Made by a program: the position numbers and the translations under genes
Part shown: piece after piece, positions 19,599-29,452 of the stretch
Layout of the letters: every line of letters begins with the position of its first letter
How positions within the stretch are numbered: the stretch's first letter is position 1
Assembly: GCA_000471925.1 (NCBI GenBank)
Contig: CP006667.1
Coordinates: forward strand, 3,844,001 to 3,908,000
DNA: 64,000 nucleotides
Direction: 5' to 3'
DNA from: Ralstonia pickettii DTP0602
GTDB taxonomy: Bacteria > Pseudomonadota > Gammaproteobacteria > Burkholderiales > Burkholderiaceae
The notes under the pieces: model-generated
Database searches by the model: none
Told to the model about the DNA's origin: nothing
What the model saw: the letters and a program-made list of their open reading frames with translations, nothing else

Positions 19599-20221
19599 GC
19601 CGGGCTTGCGCTTGCCGGCACCTTGCCGTCCGGGCCATAGCCGCAGAAGGCGAGCACATCGTCGACGTAGTCGGCAAATTCGCTGATGCCGTGGTCGCTG
19701 CCCTCGATGACGCGCATCTTCGCGCCGGGGCAGGCGGCCACCATTTCACGGTAGTCCAGCACCTCATCGCCGGTGGCGGCGATCAGGTAATAGCGTTCGG
19801 GGCGGGTGATGGTGTCCACGCGCAGGTCCAGCAACTCCCGCAGGTGGCGCCGCTCGACCCTGACCGAGCCGCCGCCATGCCATAGCGGCTGCTCGCCCAG
19901 GTATTGCTCCAGGTCGGTCCACGGATGGATAGCCGGGTTGAGCAGCACGGTCTTGCAGCCGTAGCGCTCGCCCAGCCAGCGCGCATAGAAGCCGCCCAGC
20001 GACGAGCCGACGATGGCGATTTCCTGGTCGCCGCCGGCCTGCGCGGCGCTCTTCGCGGCACGAATGGCGGCCTCAGCCTGCGCGATGGCCATTTCCGGCG
20101 AGACATTGAGCGTGGGGCAGGCGTAGTAGCGCCCCACGCCCCACTCGCGCATGCGCTCCTGCACCAGCCGGGCCTTGAACGACTGCGGCGAGGAGCGGAA
20201 TCCGTGCAGGTATAGCAGCAT
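19595..20221 (-). CDS. YqiA/YcfP-type alpha/beta hydrolase
   Basis: A 208-residue single-domain alpha/beta hydrolase of the UPF0227/YqiA esterase family. [17 protein letters not shown] is the oxyanion-hole strand, [12 protein letters not shown] carries the nucleophile Ser, and the acidic and His members fall in [13 protein letters not shown] and [26 protein letters not shown] is also typical. E. coli YqiA has esterase activity on short acyl esters; its natural substrate is unknown. It lies 18 bases after mpl and overlaps ubiC. Confidence 0.88.
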   Translation of the reverse strand: MLLYLHGFRSSPQSFKARLVQERMREWGVGRYYACPTLNVSPEMAIAQAEAAIRAAKSAAQAGGDQEIAIVGSSLGGFYARWLGERYGCKTVLLNPAIHPWTDLEQYLGEQPLWHGGGSVRVERRHLRELLDLRVDTITRPERYYLIAATGDEVLDYREMVAACPGAKMRVIEGSDHGISEFADYVDDVLAFCGYGPDGKVPASASPA

Positions 20222-20239
20222 GGTGGTCCTTCGCGTCGG

Positions 20240-21619
20240 TCAGCGCTGGGCCAGCGCGTCCAGCAGCTTCTGGTGCACGCCACCGAAGCCGCCGTTGCTC
20301 ATTACCAGCACGTGGTCGCCCGGCTGAGCCGCGGCGCGCACGACCTGCACCAGCTCCGCCAGGTCCTGGAATGCGCCGGCCTTGGCGCCAAGCGGCGCCA
20401 GCGATTCGGCCAGGTCCCAGCCGAGCGCGTCCTTGCCCGCCGGAGCGCCGTAGCCGAACACCAGGTCGGCCTGCTCCAGGCTGGCCGGCAGCTGGGCCTT
20501 CATCACGCCCAGCTTCATGGTATTGGAGCGCGGCTCCAGCACGGCCAGGATGCGGGCATTGCCGACACGGCGGCGCAGTCCTTCCAGCGTGGTCTGGATC
20601 GCGGTCGGGTGGTGGGCGAAGTCGTCGTAGACAGTCACGCCATTGACCACGCCGCGCACTTCCATGCGGCGCTTGACGTTGGCGAAGCGCCCGAGCGACT
20701 CGATCGCCTGCGCCACCGGCACGCCGACGTGGCGCGCGGCCGCGATCGCCGCCAGCGCATTCATGCGGTTGTGGGTGCCCTGCAGGTCCCACACCACGGT
20801 GCCGACGACGGCATTGCCAAACCAGACGTCGAAGGCATCCTTGCCGGGCGCAGCCTTGGCGCCGGCCGCATCGCTCTCGCGCCAGTCGCCTACACCGAAC
20901 TGCTCGACCTCGCTCCAGCAGCCGCGCTCGAGCACGCGGGCCAGGCTCTCTTCCACGCCGTTGACCACCAGCCGGCCCTGGCCGGGCACGGTGCGCACCA
21001 GGTGGTGGAACTGGGTCTCGATCGCCGTCAGATCGGGGAAGATGTCGGCGTGATCGTATTCCAGGTTGTTCAGGATCGCCGTGCGCGGGCGGTAGTGGAC
21101 GAACTTGCTGCGCTTGTCGAAGAAGGCGGTGTCGTACTCGTCGGCCTCGATCACGAAGAAGTCGGATTCGGTCACGCGCGCTGAAATGCCGAAGTTCTGC
21201 GGCACCCCGCCCACCAGGAAGCCCGGGTTGTAGCCGGCATCCTCCAGGATCCAGGCCAGCATCGAGGTGGTGGTGGTCTTGCCGTGCGTGCCGGCCACGG
21301 CCAGCACCCACTTGCTTGCCAATACGTGCTCTCCCAGCCATTGCGGGCCGGAGACATAAGGCAGGTTGCGGTCGAGGATGGCTTCCATTAGCGGATTGCC
21401 GCGCGAGACCACATTGCCGATCACGAACAGGTCCGGCTCCAGCGACAGCTGGGCGGGGTCGAAACCTTCGATCAGCTCGATCCCTTGCGCCTCGAGCTGG
21501 GTGCTCATCGGCGGGTAGACATTGGCATCGCAGCCGGTGACGCGGTGACCGGCCTGCTTGGCCAGCACCGCCAGGCCGCCCATGAAGGTGCCGCAGATGC
21601 CAAGGATATGAATATGCAT
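20240..21619 (-). CDS. mpl: murein tripeptide ligase Mpl
   Basis: Recycles cell wall by joining UDP-N-acetylmuramate to the tripeptide L-Ala-gamma-D-Glu-meso-diaminopimelate. The 459 residues match the family. It begins MHIHILGICGTFMGGLAVL, has the ATP P-loop VAGTHGKTTTTSM, the metal-site VIEADEYDTAFFDKRSK, HNRMNALAAIAAA and YDDFAHHPTAI, which distinguish Mpl from MurC. ATG 21619 is chosen because in-frame upstream sequence reads through low-complexity DNA without homology. Confidence 0.96.
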   Translation of the reverse strand: MHIHILGICGTFMGGLAVLAKQAGHRVTGCDANVYPPMSTQLEAQGIELIEGFDPAQLSLEPDLFVIGNVVSRGNPLMEAILDRNLPYVSGPQWLGEHVLASKWVLAVAGTHGKTTTTSMLAWILEDAGYNPGFLVGGVPQNFGISARVTESDFFVIEADEYDTAFFDKRSKFVHYRPRTAILNNLEYDHADIFPDLTAIETQFHHLVRTVPGQGRLVVNGVEESLARVLERGCWSEVEQFGVGDWRESDAAGAKAAPGKDAFDVWFGNAVVGTVVWDLQGTHNRMNALAAIAAARHVGVPVAQAIESLGRFANVKRRMEVRGVVNGVTVYDDFAHHPTAIQTTLEGLRRRVGNARILAVLEPRSNTMKLGVMKAQLPASLEQADLVFGYGAPAGKDALGWDLAESLAPLGAKAGAFQDLAELVQVVRAAAQPGDHVLVMSNGGFGGVHQKLLDALAQR

Positions 21620-21815
21620 GGGTTCCCGGAAAGACATGAAGCAGGCCGGCGAACTCGGCCTGGGGACTCGGCACCCGGCGGCGCGCGCGGCGGTTTTGTG
21701 CCGCTGGCGAGGCCGGGCAGGAAGCCCACGATTGTACCCGAGCGCCGGCGGCCCTCGCTGCACTGCGGCAGCATGCGGGCACCTGCCGCGGGGGCGTGCT
21801 CCGGTATCATGGGGC

Positions 21816-22505
21816 ATGACCCGACGTACCCAGCTTGACCCCTCCCGCCTGCGCGACGAGATCGCCCAGGCCGCCGCCCGCATGATCGCCGAGGACGGTG
21901 CCGACTACGCCACCGCCAAGCGCAAGGCCGCGCGCCAGCTGCTGGGCGAACAGCGCGTGCCCGGCGAATGGCTGCCGGACAACGAACAGATCGAAGCCGA
22001 GGTGCGCGCCTACCAGGCGCTGTTCCATGCCGAGACCCAGCCCCGCATCCTGGCGCTGCTGCGCCGGCTGGCGGTACTGGCGATGGAAGACCTGGCGCCG
22101 TTCCGGCCCTACCTGGTCGGCGCGGTGCTCAACGGCACCGCCACCGAGCACTCTGATATCTATCTGCAGTGCTTCTGCGACAGCCCCAAGGACGCGACGC
22201 TGCACCTGCTTAACGCCGGGGTGGACTTCGAAACCAGCGAGAGCCGCCACTTCGGCGGCCGCGGCGAGGTCGAGACCCTCAGCTTCCTGTGGAAGGGCCA
22301 GTGGCCCGACCGCCGCGAGGCCAGGCTGCTGGCCGGCGAAGTGCGCGCGGAACTGGGGGCGCCGGTGGGTATCCATATTGCGCTGTATGATGCCGTCGAC
22401 GAACGCGGCGCCGTGCGGGCCGACGCCTCCGGGCGCTTGGCACGCGCGGACGTGCAGGCGGTGCGTGCGCTGATGGACAAGGCCGACGAGGCCGAACCGG
22501 ACTGA
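21816..22505 (+). CDS. uncharacterised protein, possible nucleotidyltransferase-fold
   Basis: A 229-residue cytoplasmic protein conserved, as I recall, beside mpl in related bacteria and sometimes mislabelled after it. N-terminal helices are charged (RLRDEIAQAAARMIAEDGADYATAKRKAARQLL). The segment PYLVGAVLNGTATEHSDIYLQCFCDSPKDATLHLL resembles the GS-x-D core of DNA polymerase beta-like nucleotidyltransferases, with Gly-Thr in place of Gly-Ser and SDIYL as the strand with acidic residue. A second acid is not certain. No signal peptide or membrane segment is seen. Function unknown. Confidence 0.75.
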   Translation: MTRRTQLDPSRLRDEIAQAAARMIAEDGADYATAKRKAARQLLGEQRVPGEWLPDNEQIEAEVRAYQALFHAETQPRILALLRRLAVLAMEDLAPFRPYLVGAVLNGTATEHSDIYLQCFCDSPKDATLHLLNAGVDFETSESRHFGGRGEVETLSFLWKGQWPDRREARLLAGEVRAELGAPVGIHIALYDAVDERGAVRADASGRLARADVQAVRALMDKADEAEPD

Positions 22506-22584
22506 CGCCGGCCGCTCCAACCATCACCCGACACCATGCGCCCCCGTTGGTGCGCCCAACTGACTCCTTGGTCCAGGCCATCCC

Positions 22585-23133
22585 ATGACTGAAACCGTTT
22601 CCTCGCCCGCCCGCCGCTCCCGCCTCTGGCTGTGGATCGGGGTTGCCGTGGTCGCCTGCGTCGCCGGCGCGCTGGCCGGCCATTTCGTGTTCTCGCCCAA
22701 GCCCGCCGGCGACCAGGCGGTGGAGACCTTCTTCCAGACCCGCCTGCCTGATGCCGCCGGGGCCGACCTGGACCTGGGCAAGCTGCGCGGCAAGACCGTG
22801 GTGGTGAACTTCTGGGCACCATGGTGCGGCCCCTGCGTGGAAGAGATGCCCGAACTGACCGCGCTGCATGAGGAATACAAGAACCGGCAGGTGGAGTTTG
22901 TCGGCATCGGCATCGATTCCGCCGCCAACATCCAGCAGTTCACCAGGAAGGTACCGGTAGCCTACCCGCTCGCCGTGGCGGGTTTCGCCGGTACCGAGCT
23001 GTCGCGCAATTTCGGCAATAGTGCCGGGGGCCTGCCCTATACCGTGGTGATCAACCCGGACGGCTCGGTGAAGTACCGCAAGATGGGGCGGGTCACCGCC
23101 GAGGAATTGCGGGCAGTCCTGCCGCGCACATGA
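22585..23133 (+). CDS. TlpA-family thioredoxin-like protein
   Basis: A 182-residue protein with an N-terminal membrane anchor (LWLWIGVAVVACVAGALAGHFVF, residues 14-36) and a periplasmic thioredoxin fold of the TlpA/ResA type. The redox site is NFWAPWCGPCVEEMPEL; the cis-Pro loop is GGLPYTVVINPDG. Such proteins reduce periplasmic disulfides, often for cytochrome c maturation or other targets. No ccm or dsb partner lies nearby. It lies 79 bases after the nucleotidyltransferase-like gene. Confidence 0.92.
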   Translation: MTETVSSPARRSRLWLWIGVAVVACVAGALAGHFVFSPKPAGDQAVETFFQTRLPDAAGADLDLGKLRGKTVVVNFWAPWCGPCVEEMPELTALHEEYKNRQVEFVGIGIDSAANIQQFTRKVPVAYPLAVAGFAGTELSRNFGNSAGGLPYTVVINPDGSVKYRKMGRVTAEELRAVLPRT

Positions 23134-23330
23134 CGACATTCTTCCGTGAACTCCGCTGAATTTCGGATTTCTTCGGCGATTTCTGTCAGCTGGCGCATCA
23201 AACCCGGCGAAAGTGCTTAAAACGGCATTGGAGTACGACTGAATGCCGCCCGGCCTTGTATCGCCCGCTAGACAAATCACTCTAAGCTACGGTAATCTCC
23301 GCGCAATTTCGTTGATCTGGTCGAGCCGCC

Positions 23331-23828
23331 GTGACTGCAACCCGCTCCCTCCGTCGCTCAGCCCGCTACCGCAAGGTGCTGGTCCTCCATGGGCCGAACC
23401 TCAACCTGCTGGGCACACGCGAGCCGGAGACCTACGGGCACACGACGCTTGCCGATATCGAGGCGGCCCTGGCCGAACGTGCCACAAAGGCCGGTATTTC
23501 GCTGGCATCGTTCCAGTCCAACCATGAAGGGGCGCTGGTCGACCGCATCCACGCCGCACGCGCGGAAGGCGTCGACTTCATCGTTATCAACCCCGCGGCC
23601 TATACGCATACCAGCGTGGCGCTGCGCGATGCGCTGGCCGGCGTGGCGATCCCCTTCGTCGAGGTGCACCTGTCGAACGTGCACCGCCGCGAGAGCTTCC
23701 GCCACCACTCCTACTTCTCCGACGTAGCGGTCGGGGTGATCTGCGGACTGGGCTGGCAGGGTTACCTGCTGGCGCTGGACTATGCGCTGGCCCAGGAGCA
23801 GCCGCCGCCAGGGAGTTCGGGGAGCTGA
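23331..23828 (+). CDS. aroQ: 3-dehydroquinate dehydratase, type II
   Basis: Catalyses dehydroquinate to dehydroshikimate in the shikimate pathway. The 165-residue product has the class II signature [21 protein letters not shown], with the catalytic Tyr, then [35 protein letters not shown] with the catalytic His region, and [20 protein letters not shown]. The start is GTG 23331, which adds about 15 basic residues to the usual 146-150. The order aroQ-accB-accC is widespread in proteobacteria. Confidence 0.95.
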   Translation: MTATRSLRRSARYRKVLVLHGPNLNLLGTREPETYGHTTLADIEAALAERATKAGISLASFQSNHEGALVDRIHAARAEGVDFIVINPAAYTHTSVALRDALAGVAIPFVEVHLSNVHRRESFRHHSYFSDVAVGVICGLGWQGYLLALDYALAQEQPPPGSSGS

Positions 23829-23997
23829 CCCCCGCCAGATTTATTTGAATACATGCGCGCGCGCCGCCTGGCGGCCTGCGCCCGTTGCGTGTGCTTCGGC
23901 ACGGCGGGCGCGGATCCCTGGTGGCCGCCACAACGATTTCTTCCGCCGCGGCCGTTCCCGGCAGCGGCCGGACAACCCGATTCAGGAGGATAAAAAG

Positions 23998-24456
23998 ATG
24001 GACCTGCGCAAGCTGAAGACGCTTATCGACCTGGTGGCCGAATCCGGCATCTCCGAGCTGGAAGTCACCGAAGGCGACGGCAAGGTACGCATCGTCAAGC
24101 AACCGCCGCAAGTCATCGCCGCGCCGATGGCCATGCCGCAGATGCAGGCGCTGCCGGCCGCCCCGGCCGCAGCCCCGGTCGGCGCTGCGCCGGCTGCCGA
24201 GCCGGCTGTCCAGCTGCCCGCCGGCCATGTGGTGACCTCGCCGATGGTGGGCACGTTCTACCGTGCGCCCTCCCCCGGCGCCGCGCCCTTCGTCAACGTC
24301 GGCGACACCGTCAAGGAAGGCCAGACCGTCTGCATCATCGAAGCCATGAAGCTGCTCAACGAAATCGAGTGCGACAAGGCCGGTGTCATCAAGGAAATCC
24401 TGGTCGAAAACGGCCAGGCAGTGGAATACGGCCAGCCGCTGTTCGTCATCGGCTGA
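23998..24456 (+). CDS. accB: biotin carboxyl carrier protein of acetyl-CoA carboxylase
   Basis: Carries biotin between the carboxylase and transferase parts of acetyl-CoA carboxylase, the first step of fatty acid synthesis. The 152-residue protein starts [20 protein letters not shown], has a Pro/Ala linker (residues 40-75), and a C-terminal biotinyl domain with the biotinylated Lys in [15 protein letters not shown] strong AGGAGGA at 23984-23990 precedes the ATG. Confidence 0.97.
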   Translation: MDLRKLKTLIDLVAESGISELEVTEGDGKVRIVKQPPQVIAAPMAMPQMQALPAAPAAAPVGAAPAAEPAVQLPAGHVVTSPMVGTFYRAPSPGAAPFVNVGDTVKEGQTVCIIEAMKLLNEIECDKAGVIKEILVENGQAVEYGQPLFVIG

Positions 24457-24703
24457 TCCCCACCGGGATGCCGCGCCGCATGCTGCCATTGGCCACTCGC
24501 GTGGCCACCAGGCAGCACCGGCGCGGTCCGCTAATGGCGTTTCGTGACGCCGGGGACGCTGTGGGCATCGCGGCCCGTTCCGTGCAGTTCCATGCAGTTC
24601 CGCGCAGTATTGCGGCCACGACGGCTACCCGCCCTGCGGCCGCGCGCCCGATGTGCCTTTCCGGCACGCAGCGGGACCGCTCCTGTTCTCGCAGAGAGAG
24701 ACC

Positions 24704-26056
24704 ATGTTTGAAAAAATTCTGATCGCGAACCGCGGCGAAATCGCTCTACGCATCCAGCGCGCCTGCCGCGAACTGGGCATCAAGACGGTCGTGGTGTACT
24801 CCGAGGCCGACAAGGAGGCCAAGTACGTGCGCCTGGCCGACGAAGCCGTCTGTATCGGCCCGGCCCCGTCGCCGCTGTCTTACCTCAATATGCCCGCCAT
24901 CATCTCGGCCGCCGAGGTGACCGACGCGCAGGCCATCCACCCCGGCTACGGCTTCCTGTCGGAGAACTCCGACTTCGCCGAGCGCGTGGAGAAATCCGGC
25001 TTCGTCTTTATCGGCCCCACCGCCGACAGCATCCGCCTGATGGGCGACAAGGTCTCGGCCAAGCAGTCCATGATCAAGGCCGGCGTGCCGTGCGTGCCCG
25101 GCTCGGACGGCGCCCTGCCCGACGATCCCAAGGAAATCCTGGCGACCGCACGCCGCGTGGGCTACCCGGTGATCATCAAGGCCGCCGGCGGCGGCGGTGG
25201 CCGCGGCATGCGCGTGGTGCACACGGAAGCCGCGCTGATCAACGCCGTCAACATGACGCGCGAAGAGGCCGGTCGCGCCTTCGGCAATCCCGAGGTCTAC
25301 ATGGAGAAGTTCCTCGAGAACCCGCGCCATGTGGAAATCCAGATCCTTGCCGACCAGCACCGCCAGGCAATCTGGCTGGGCGAGCGCGACTGCTCGATGC
25401 AGCGCCGCCACCAGAAGGTGATCGAGGAAGCGCCCGCGCCGCACATCCCGCGCCGCCTGATCGAGCGCATCGGCGACCGCTGCGCCGAGGCCTGCAAGAA
25501 GATGGGCTACCGCGGCGCCGGCACCTTCGAGTTCCTGTACGAGAACAACGAGTTCTACTTCATCGAGATGAACACGCGCGTGCAGGTCGAGCACCCGGTC
25601 ACCGAGATGATCACCGGCATCGATATCGTGCAGGAGCAGATCCGCATCGCCTTTGGCGAGAAGCTGCGTTTCCGCCAGAAGGACGTGCAGTTCCGCGGCC
25701 ACGCGATCGAATGCCGCGTGAACGCCGAGGACCCGTTCAAGTTCACGCCGTCGCCGGGCCGCATCACCGCCTGGCACATGCCCGGCGGCCCGGGTGTGCG
25801 GGTCGACTCGCACGCGTATGATGGCTACTTCGTGCCGCCCAACTACGATTCGATGATCGGCAAGATCATCACTTACGGCGCCACGCGCGAGCAGGCTATC
25901 GCCCGCATGCGCATCGCGCTGTCCGAAATGGTGGTGGACGGCATCCAGACCAACGTGCCGCTGCACCGCGAGCTGATGATGGACGCCAACTTCGTCGAAG
26001 GCGGCACCAGCATCCACTATCTCGAGCATCGCCTGGCGGAGCGCGCGAAGGCCTGA
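24704..26056 (+). CDS. accC: biotin carboxylase subunit of acetyl-CoA carboxylase
   Basis: Carboxylates the biotin on AccB using ATP and bicarbonate. The 450-residue ATP-grasp enzyme shows [34 protein letters not shown], the glycine loop [34 protein letters not shown], and the catalytic [20 protein letters not shown]. Length and motifs are standard. ATG 24704 follows GAGAGAG. The 247-base gap after accB shows no gene and may hold a promoter or processing site. Confidence 0.97.
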   Translation: MFEKILIANRGEIALRIQRACRELGIKTVVVYSEADKEAKYVRLADEAVCIGPAPSPLSYLNMPAIISAAEVTDAQAIHPGYGFLSENSDFAERVEKSGFVFIGPTADSIRLMGDKVSAKQSMIKAGVPCVPGSDGALPDDPKEILATARRVGYPVIIKAAGGGGGRGMRVVHTEAALINAVNMTREEAGRAFGNPEVYMEKFLENPRHVEIQILADQHRQAIWLGERDCSMQRRHQKVIEEAPAPHIPRRLIERIGDRCAEACKKMGYRGAGTFEFLYENNEFYFIEMNTRVQVEHPVTEMITGIDIVQEQIRIAFGEKLRFRQKDVQFRGHAIECRVNAEDPFKFTPSPGRITAWHMPGGPGVRVDSHAYDGYFVPPNYDSMIGKIITYGATREQAIARMRIALSEMVVDGIQTNVPLHRELMMDANFVEGGTSIHYLEHRLAERAKA

Positions 26057-26111
26057 CGCAACGTTACCCGCAATACACACCGCAGCAAGCACGTAGGAAG
26101 CAAGGAAGCCC

Positions 26112-27005
26112 GTGGCATTTCAGGAATGTGTGATCGAAGTGGCGCAGGACCAGGCCGAGGCCTGGTCTGACGCCCTGTTCGACCTCGGCGCGCTGTCGGT
26201 CTCGGTGGAAGACGCCGATGCCGACACGCCCGACGAGCAGCCGCTCTTTGGCGAGCCCGGGCTGGAACCGAAGCAACTCGCGTGGAACCGCTCGCGCGTG
26301 GTGGCGCTGTTTGGCGACGATGCCGATCCGGCCGTCGTGGTGGCGGCTGCCTCCAACCAGCTCGGCATCGACCCGGTGCCGGCGTTCGAACTGCGCGCGG
26401 TCGAGGACCAGGACTGGGTGCGGCTGACGCAATCACAGTTCGAGCCGATCCGCATCGGCGAGCGCATCTGGGTGGTGCCGTCGTGGCACGACGCGCCCGA
26501 GCCCGACGCCGTGGTGCTGGAGCTGGACCCCGGCCTGGCCTTCGGCACCGGCAGCCACCCCACCACGCGGCTGTGCATGCAATGGCTTGAGCAGAACCTG
26601 AAGCCGGGCGAGACCGTGCTCGACTATGGCTGCGGCTCCGGCATCCTGGCGATCGTCGCGCGCAAGCTGGGCGCGGGCGACACCATCGGCATCGATATCG
26701 ATCCCAACGCCGTGGAAGCGTCGCGCTACAACGCCGAGCGCAACCAGGTGCAAGCATCGTTCGCACTGCCCGAGTCGGTGTCCGACGCAAGCTACGACCT
26801 GGTGGTCGCCAATATCCTGTCCAACCCGCTCAAGCTGATGGCGGCCATGCTCAGCGCCCGCGTGCGCCCCGGCGGCCGGCTGGTGCTCTCCGGCGTGCTC
26901 GAGCGCCAGGCGGATGAAGTTGCCGCGGCCTACGCGCCCTGGCTGCCGCTGACGGTGTGGCGCAGCGAGGAAGGCTGGGTCTGCCTGCATGGCACCCGCC
27001 CCTGA
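26112..27005 (+). CDS. prmA: ribosomal protein L11 methyltransferase
   Basis: Trimethylates several amino groups of ribosomal protein L11. The 297-residue protein has the PrmA N-terminal substrate-recognition domain ([20 protein letters not shown]) and a class I methyltransferase domain with [47 protein letters not shown] and the catalytic-site [14 protein letters not shown]. The start is GTG 26112 after AAGGAAG. The next gene begins 9 bases after the stop. Confidence 0.96.
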   Translation: MAFQECVIEVAQDQAEAWSDALFDLGALSVSVEDADADTPDEQPLFGEPGLEPKQLAWNRSRVVALFGDDADPAVVVAAASNQLGIDPVPAFELRAVEDQDWVRLTQSQFEPIRIGERIWVVPSWHDAPEPDAVVLELDPGLAFGTGSHPTTRLCMQWLEQNLKPGETVLDYGCGSGILAIVARKLGAGDTIGIDIDPNAVEASRYNAERNQVQASFALPESVSDASYDLVVANILSNPLKLMAAMLSARVRPGGRLVLSGVLERQADEVAAAYAPWLPLTVWRSEEGWVCLHGTRP

Positions 27006-27014
27006 CCGGTACTG

Positions 27015-28700
27015 ATGGCCGCCGTCAAGCTCGTCACGCGCTGCCCGGCCTGCCGCACCGCCTTCCGGCTGGTCGCCGACCAGTTGCGCCTGCGCCAGGG
27101 GCTGGTGCGTTGCGGCCACTGCGAAACGGTGTTCGACGCGCGCGAACACCTGATCGAGATTCCCTTGCCGGCCGGTGGCGCCACGCCTGCCGCAGCCGCG
27201 CCCGTTTCCTCCGCAGCACCAGCCCGCGCTGCTTCCGCCCCGGCATCGGCTGGGGCCGCGCCCGCGCCGATGCCAGCTTCCGCGCCGCTCGCGCCCCTTA
27301 CGCCCCAGACGCCCCAGACGCCATTCAAGCCCACCATCGATCCTGGCTATGACGTGCCGGCGCTGGACGCGCCGACCATGATGATGTCGCCGGAAGAGAT
27401 GGACGCACAGGCGGACGCCTCCGCGGCGGCCCCAGCGCAGGCCGGCATGGACGACGACGAGATCGAGCGTGCGGTGCGCGAAGCCAACGAAGCCGTCGCG
27501 CAACGCGATGCGCGCGATGCCGAACGGCAGGCCGCGGCCCCGACGGAGGAACCGGCGCAGCCGCCGGCTGCCGTGGGAGTCGGGGCTGAAGTGGAGCCCG
27601 AAGCCGAGTCTGAAGCCGAGCCTGAAGCCGAAGCTGAAGTCGAGCCTGAAGTCAAAGCTGAAGCCGACCTTGAACTCGAGCCCGAGGCCGGCGCCGACGC
27701 AGCGCCCGCATCAGCAACCCCTGCCGGCCCGAATCACGCCGAGGACACTCCGGCACAGCCGGCATCCGTGGCCGTCCCCTGGCCGACGCTCGATCATGCC
27801 GCGCTGGATATGGCGGAACCGGCGGCGGAAAAGCCGGCTGCATCGGAACCGCAAGCCGCGACCGACAAGCCCGCACCATCGCCCGCCGCACCCGCTGCAG
27901 CGATCCCCAGCGCCAGCGAATTCCTGCGCGCGGCGTCCGCCGATGCCGCGCCCGCGCCATCGGCGCAAGAGCTGTCTTTCACGCCTGCCAGCGCCGATCG
28001 CTTCGATGACGCTGGCGAGGAGGCCGGCGCACAAGACCTCGCCCCCGACACTGGCAGCCAACCCTCTACCGTCACCGGCGGCGCCGTGGCGCGCGAGCAG
28101 ACCACGCGCCGCTGGGCCCGCACGGAAGCGCCGGCCGGCCCGGTGTTCGCCCCCGACTTCCTGCGCCACGCGCGCGAGCGTGAACGCGAACGCACGCGCG
28201 AGCCCCGCCGCGGCACCCGCGTGCCGCGCTACGCATGGCATGCGGCCGCCGTCGTGCTCGCCCTCGCCGGCGCGGTGCAGGCCGCGTACCTCGCACGCGG
28301 CCAGCTCGCCGGCCAGTTCCCCATGCTGCGGCCGGTGCTCGAGGCGGCCTGCGCGCCGCTGGGCTGCGACGTGCCGCCCTGGCGCGACATCGACGCGCTG
28401 CGTATCGAGAGCTCGCAACTTCAGCGCCAGGACGAAAGCGGCGACGTCTACCTGCTGACGGTGACGCTGCGCAACCAGGGCCGCGCCAGCACCGTGCTGC
28501 CGGCCATCGAACTGGTGATGACCGACCTGCAGGACCAGCTGCTGCTGCGCCGGGTGCTGCAACCGGCGGATTACCTCGATCCGACGCAAAAGGCCTTTGC
28601 CGCGCAGGGTCTTCGCGCGGGCATGGAGCTGCCGGTTCGGGTACGATTCCGGACGCAGCAGGCGCCAGCCAACTACCGCGTGCTGATTTTTTATCCCTGA
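27015..28700 (+). CDS. zinc-ribbon and DUF3426 membrane protein
   Basis: A 561-residue protein in three parts. Residues 1-45 are an MJ0042-type zinc ribbon with two CxxC pairs (TRCPACRTAF and VRCGHCETVF). Residues 50-385 are a disordered Ala/Pro/Glu-rich linker, including a Glu-rich repeat around residues 192-225. A membrane helix (YAWHAAAVVLALAGAVQAAYL, about 405-425) leads to a periplasmic DUF3426 domain with DIDALRIESSQLQR and LTVTLRNQGRASTVLPAIEL. The family usually follows prmA in betaproteobacteria, as here. Function unknown; a cytoplasmic zinc sensor joined to a periplasmic domain is an inference. Confidence 0.88.
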   Translation: MAAVKLVTRCPACRTAFRLVADQLRLRQGLVRCGHCETVFDAREHLIEIPLPAGGATPAAAAPVSSAAPARAASAPASAGAAPAPMPASAPLAPLTPQTPQTPFKPTIDPGYDVPALDAPTMMMSPEEMDAQADASAAAPAQAGMDDDEIERAVREANEAVAQRDARDAERQAAAPTEEPAQPPAAVGVGAEVEPEAESEAEPEAEAEVEPEVKAEADLELEPEAGADAAPASATPAGPNHAEDTPAQPASVAVPWPTLDHAALDMAEPAAEKPAASEPQAATDKPAPSPAAPAAAIPSASEFLRAASADAAPAPSAQELSFTPASADRFDDAGEEAGAQDLAPDTGSQPSTVTGGAVAREQTTRRWARTEAPAGPVFAPDFLRHARERERERTREPRRGTRVPRYAWHAAAVVLALAGAVQAAYLARGQLAGQFPMLRPVLEAACAPLGCDVPPWRDIDALRIESSQLQRQDESGDVYLLTVTLRNQGRASTVLPAIELVMTDLQDQLLLRRVLQPADYLDPTQKAFAAQGLRAGMELPVRVRFRTQQAPANYRVLIFYP

Positions 28701-28820
28701 ATTCCCGGCTCGCCGCCGGACCGAATCCGAGTCCGGCAGCGAACCGCGCCCCCACCCGGGTAATGACCGGCCAGGCGCCGGAAACTGAACCGGAAACCAT
28801 CCAGACATCAAGGAGTAGAC

Positions 28821-29321
28821 ATGAGCAACGTCACCCTCGGCGGCAACCCGATCGAAGTCGCAGGCAAGTTCCCGCAGCCCGGCGACAAGGCGCCCGCCTT
28901 CTCGCTGGTCGGCAAGGACCTGAAGGACGTCACGCTGGCCGACTTCGCCGGCAAGCGCAAAGTGCTGAACATCGTCCCGAGCCTGGACACGCCGGTGTGC
29001 CAGGCTTCGACCCGCAAGTTCAACGAAGCCGCCAGCGGCCTCGCCAACACCGTGGTGCTGACCATCTCGGCTGACCTGCCGTTCGCGATGGGCCGCTTCT
29101 GCACCACCGAAGGCCTGGCCAACGTGGTGACGCTGTCGACGATGCGCGGCGCCGAGTTCAAGGGCAACTATGGTGTCGACATCAAGAGCGGCCCGCTCGC
29201 AGGCGTGACCGCCCGCGCAGTGGTGGTGCTCGACGAGAACGACACCGTCAAGTACGCGCAGCTGGTGTCGGAAATCAAGACCGAACCGGACTACGACGCC
29301 GCCCTGGCCGCACTGAAGTAA
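28821..29321 (+). CDS. tpx: thiol peroxidase Tpx
   Basis: A 2-Cys peroxiredoxin that reduces hydrogen peroxide and alkyl hydroperoxides with thioredoxin. The 166-residue protein has [22 protein letters not shown] at the start, the peroxidatic Cys in [17 protein letters not shown] and the resolving Cys in [12 protein letters not shown], spaced as in the Tpx family. The product has no signal peptide. AAGGAG at 28810 supports the ATG. Confidence 0.96.
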   Translation: MSNVTLGGNPIEVAGKFPQPGDKAPAFSLVGKDLKDVTLADFAGKRKVLNIVPSLDTPVCQASTRKFNEAASGLANTVVLTISADLPFAMGRFCTTEGLANVVTLSTMRGAEFKGNYGVDIKSGPLAGVTARAVVVLDENDTVKYAQLVSEIKTEPDYDAALAALK

Positions 29322-29337
29322 TCCACGCGACCTGACG

Positions 29338-29375
29338 GCAGCGGCCGCCCGCAGACCCGGGGCGGCCGCTGCTGC
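29338..29375 (+). terminator. terminator after tpx
   Basis: A 13-bp perfect stem (GCAGCGGCCGCCC and its complement) with a 9-base loop is followed by a modest T-rich tract (GCTTTCT). It lies 16 bases past the tpx stop. Confidence 0.7.
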
Positions 29376-29452
29376 TTTCTGCCTTACCGCTTTCGCAGTA
29401 GCCTTCCCGCAAGGGATCCACCCACCTGACCGACCTACCACCTGGAGAGAGC

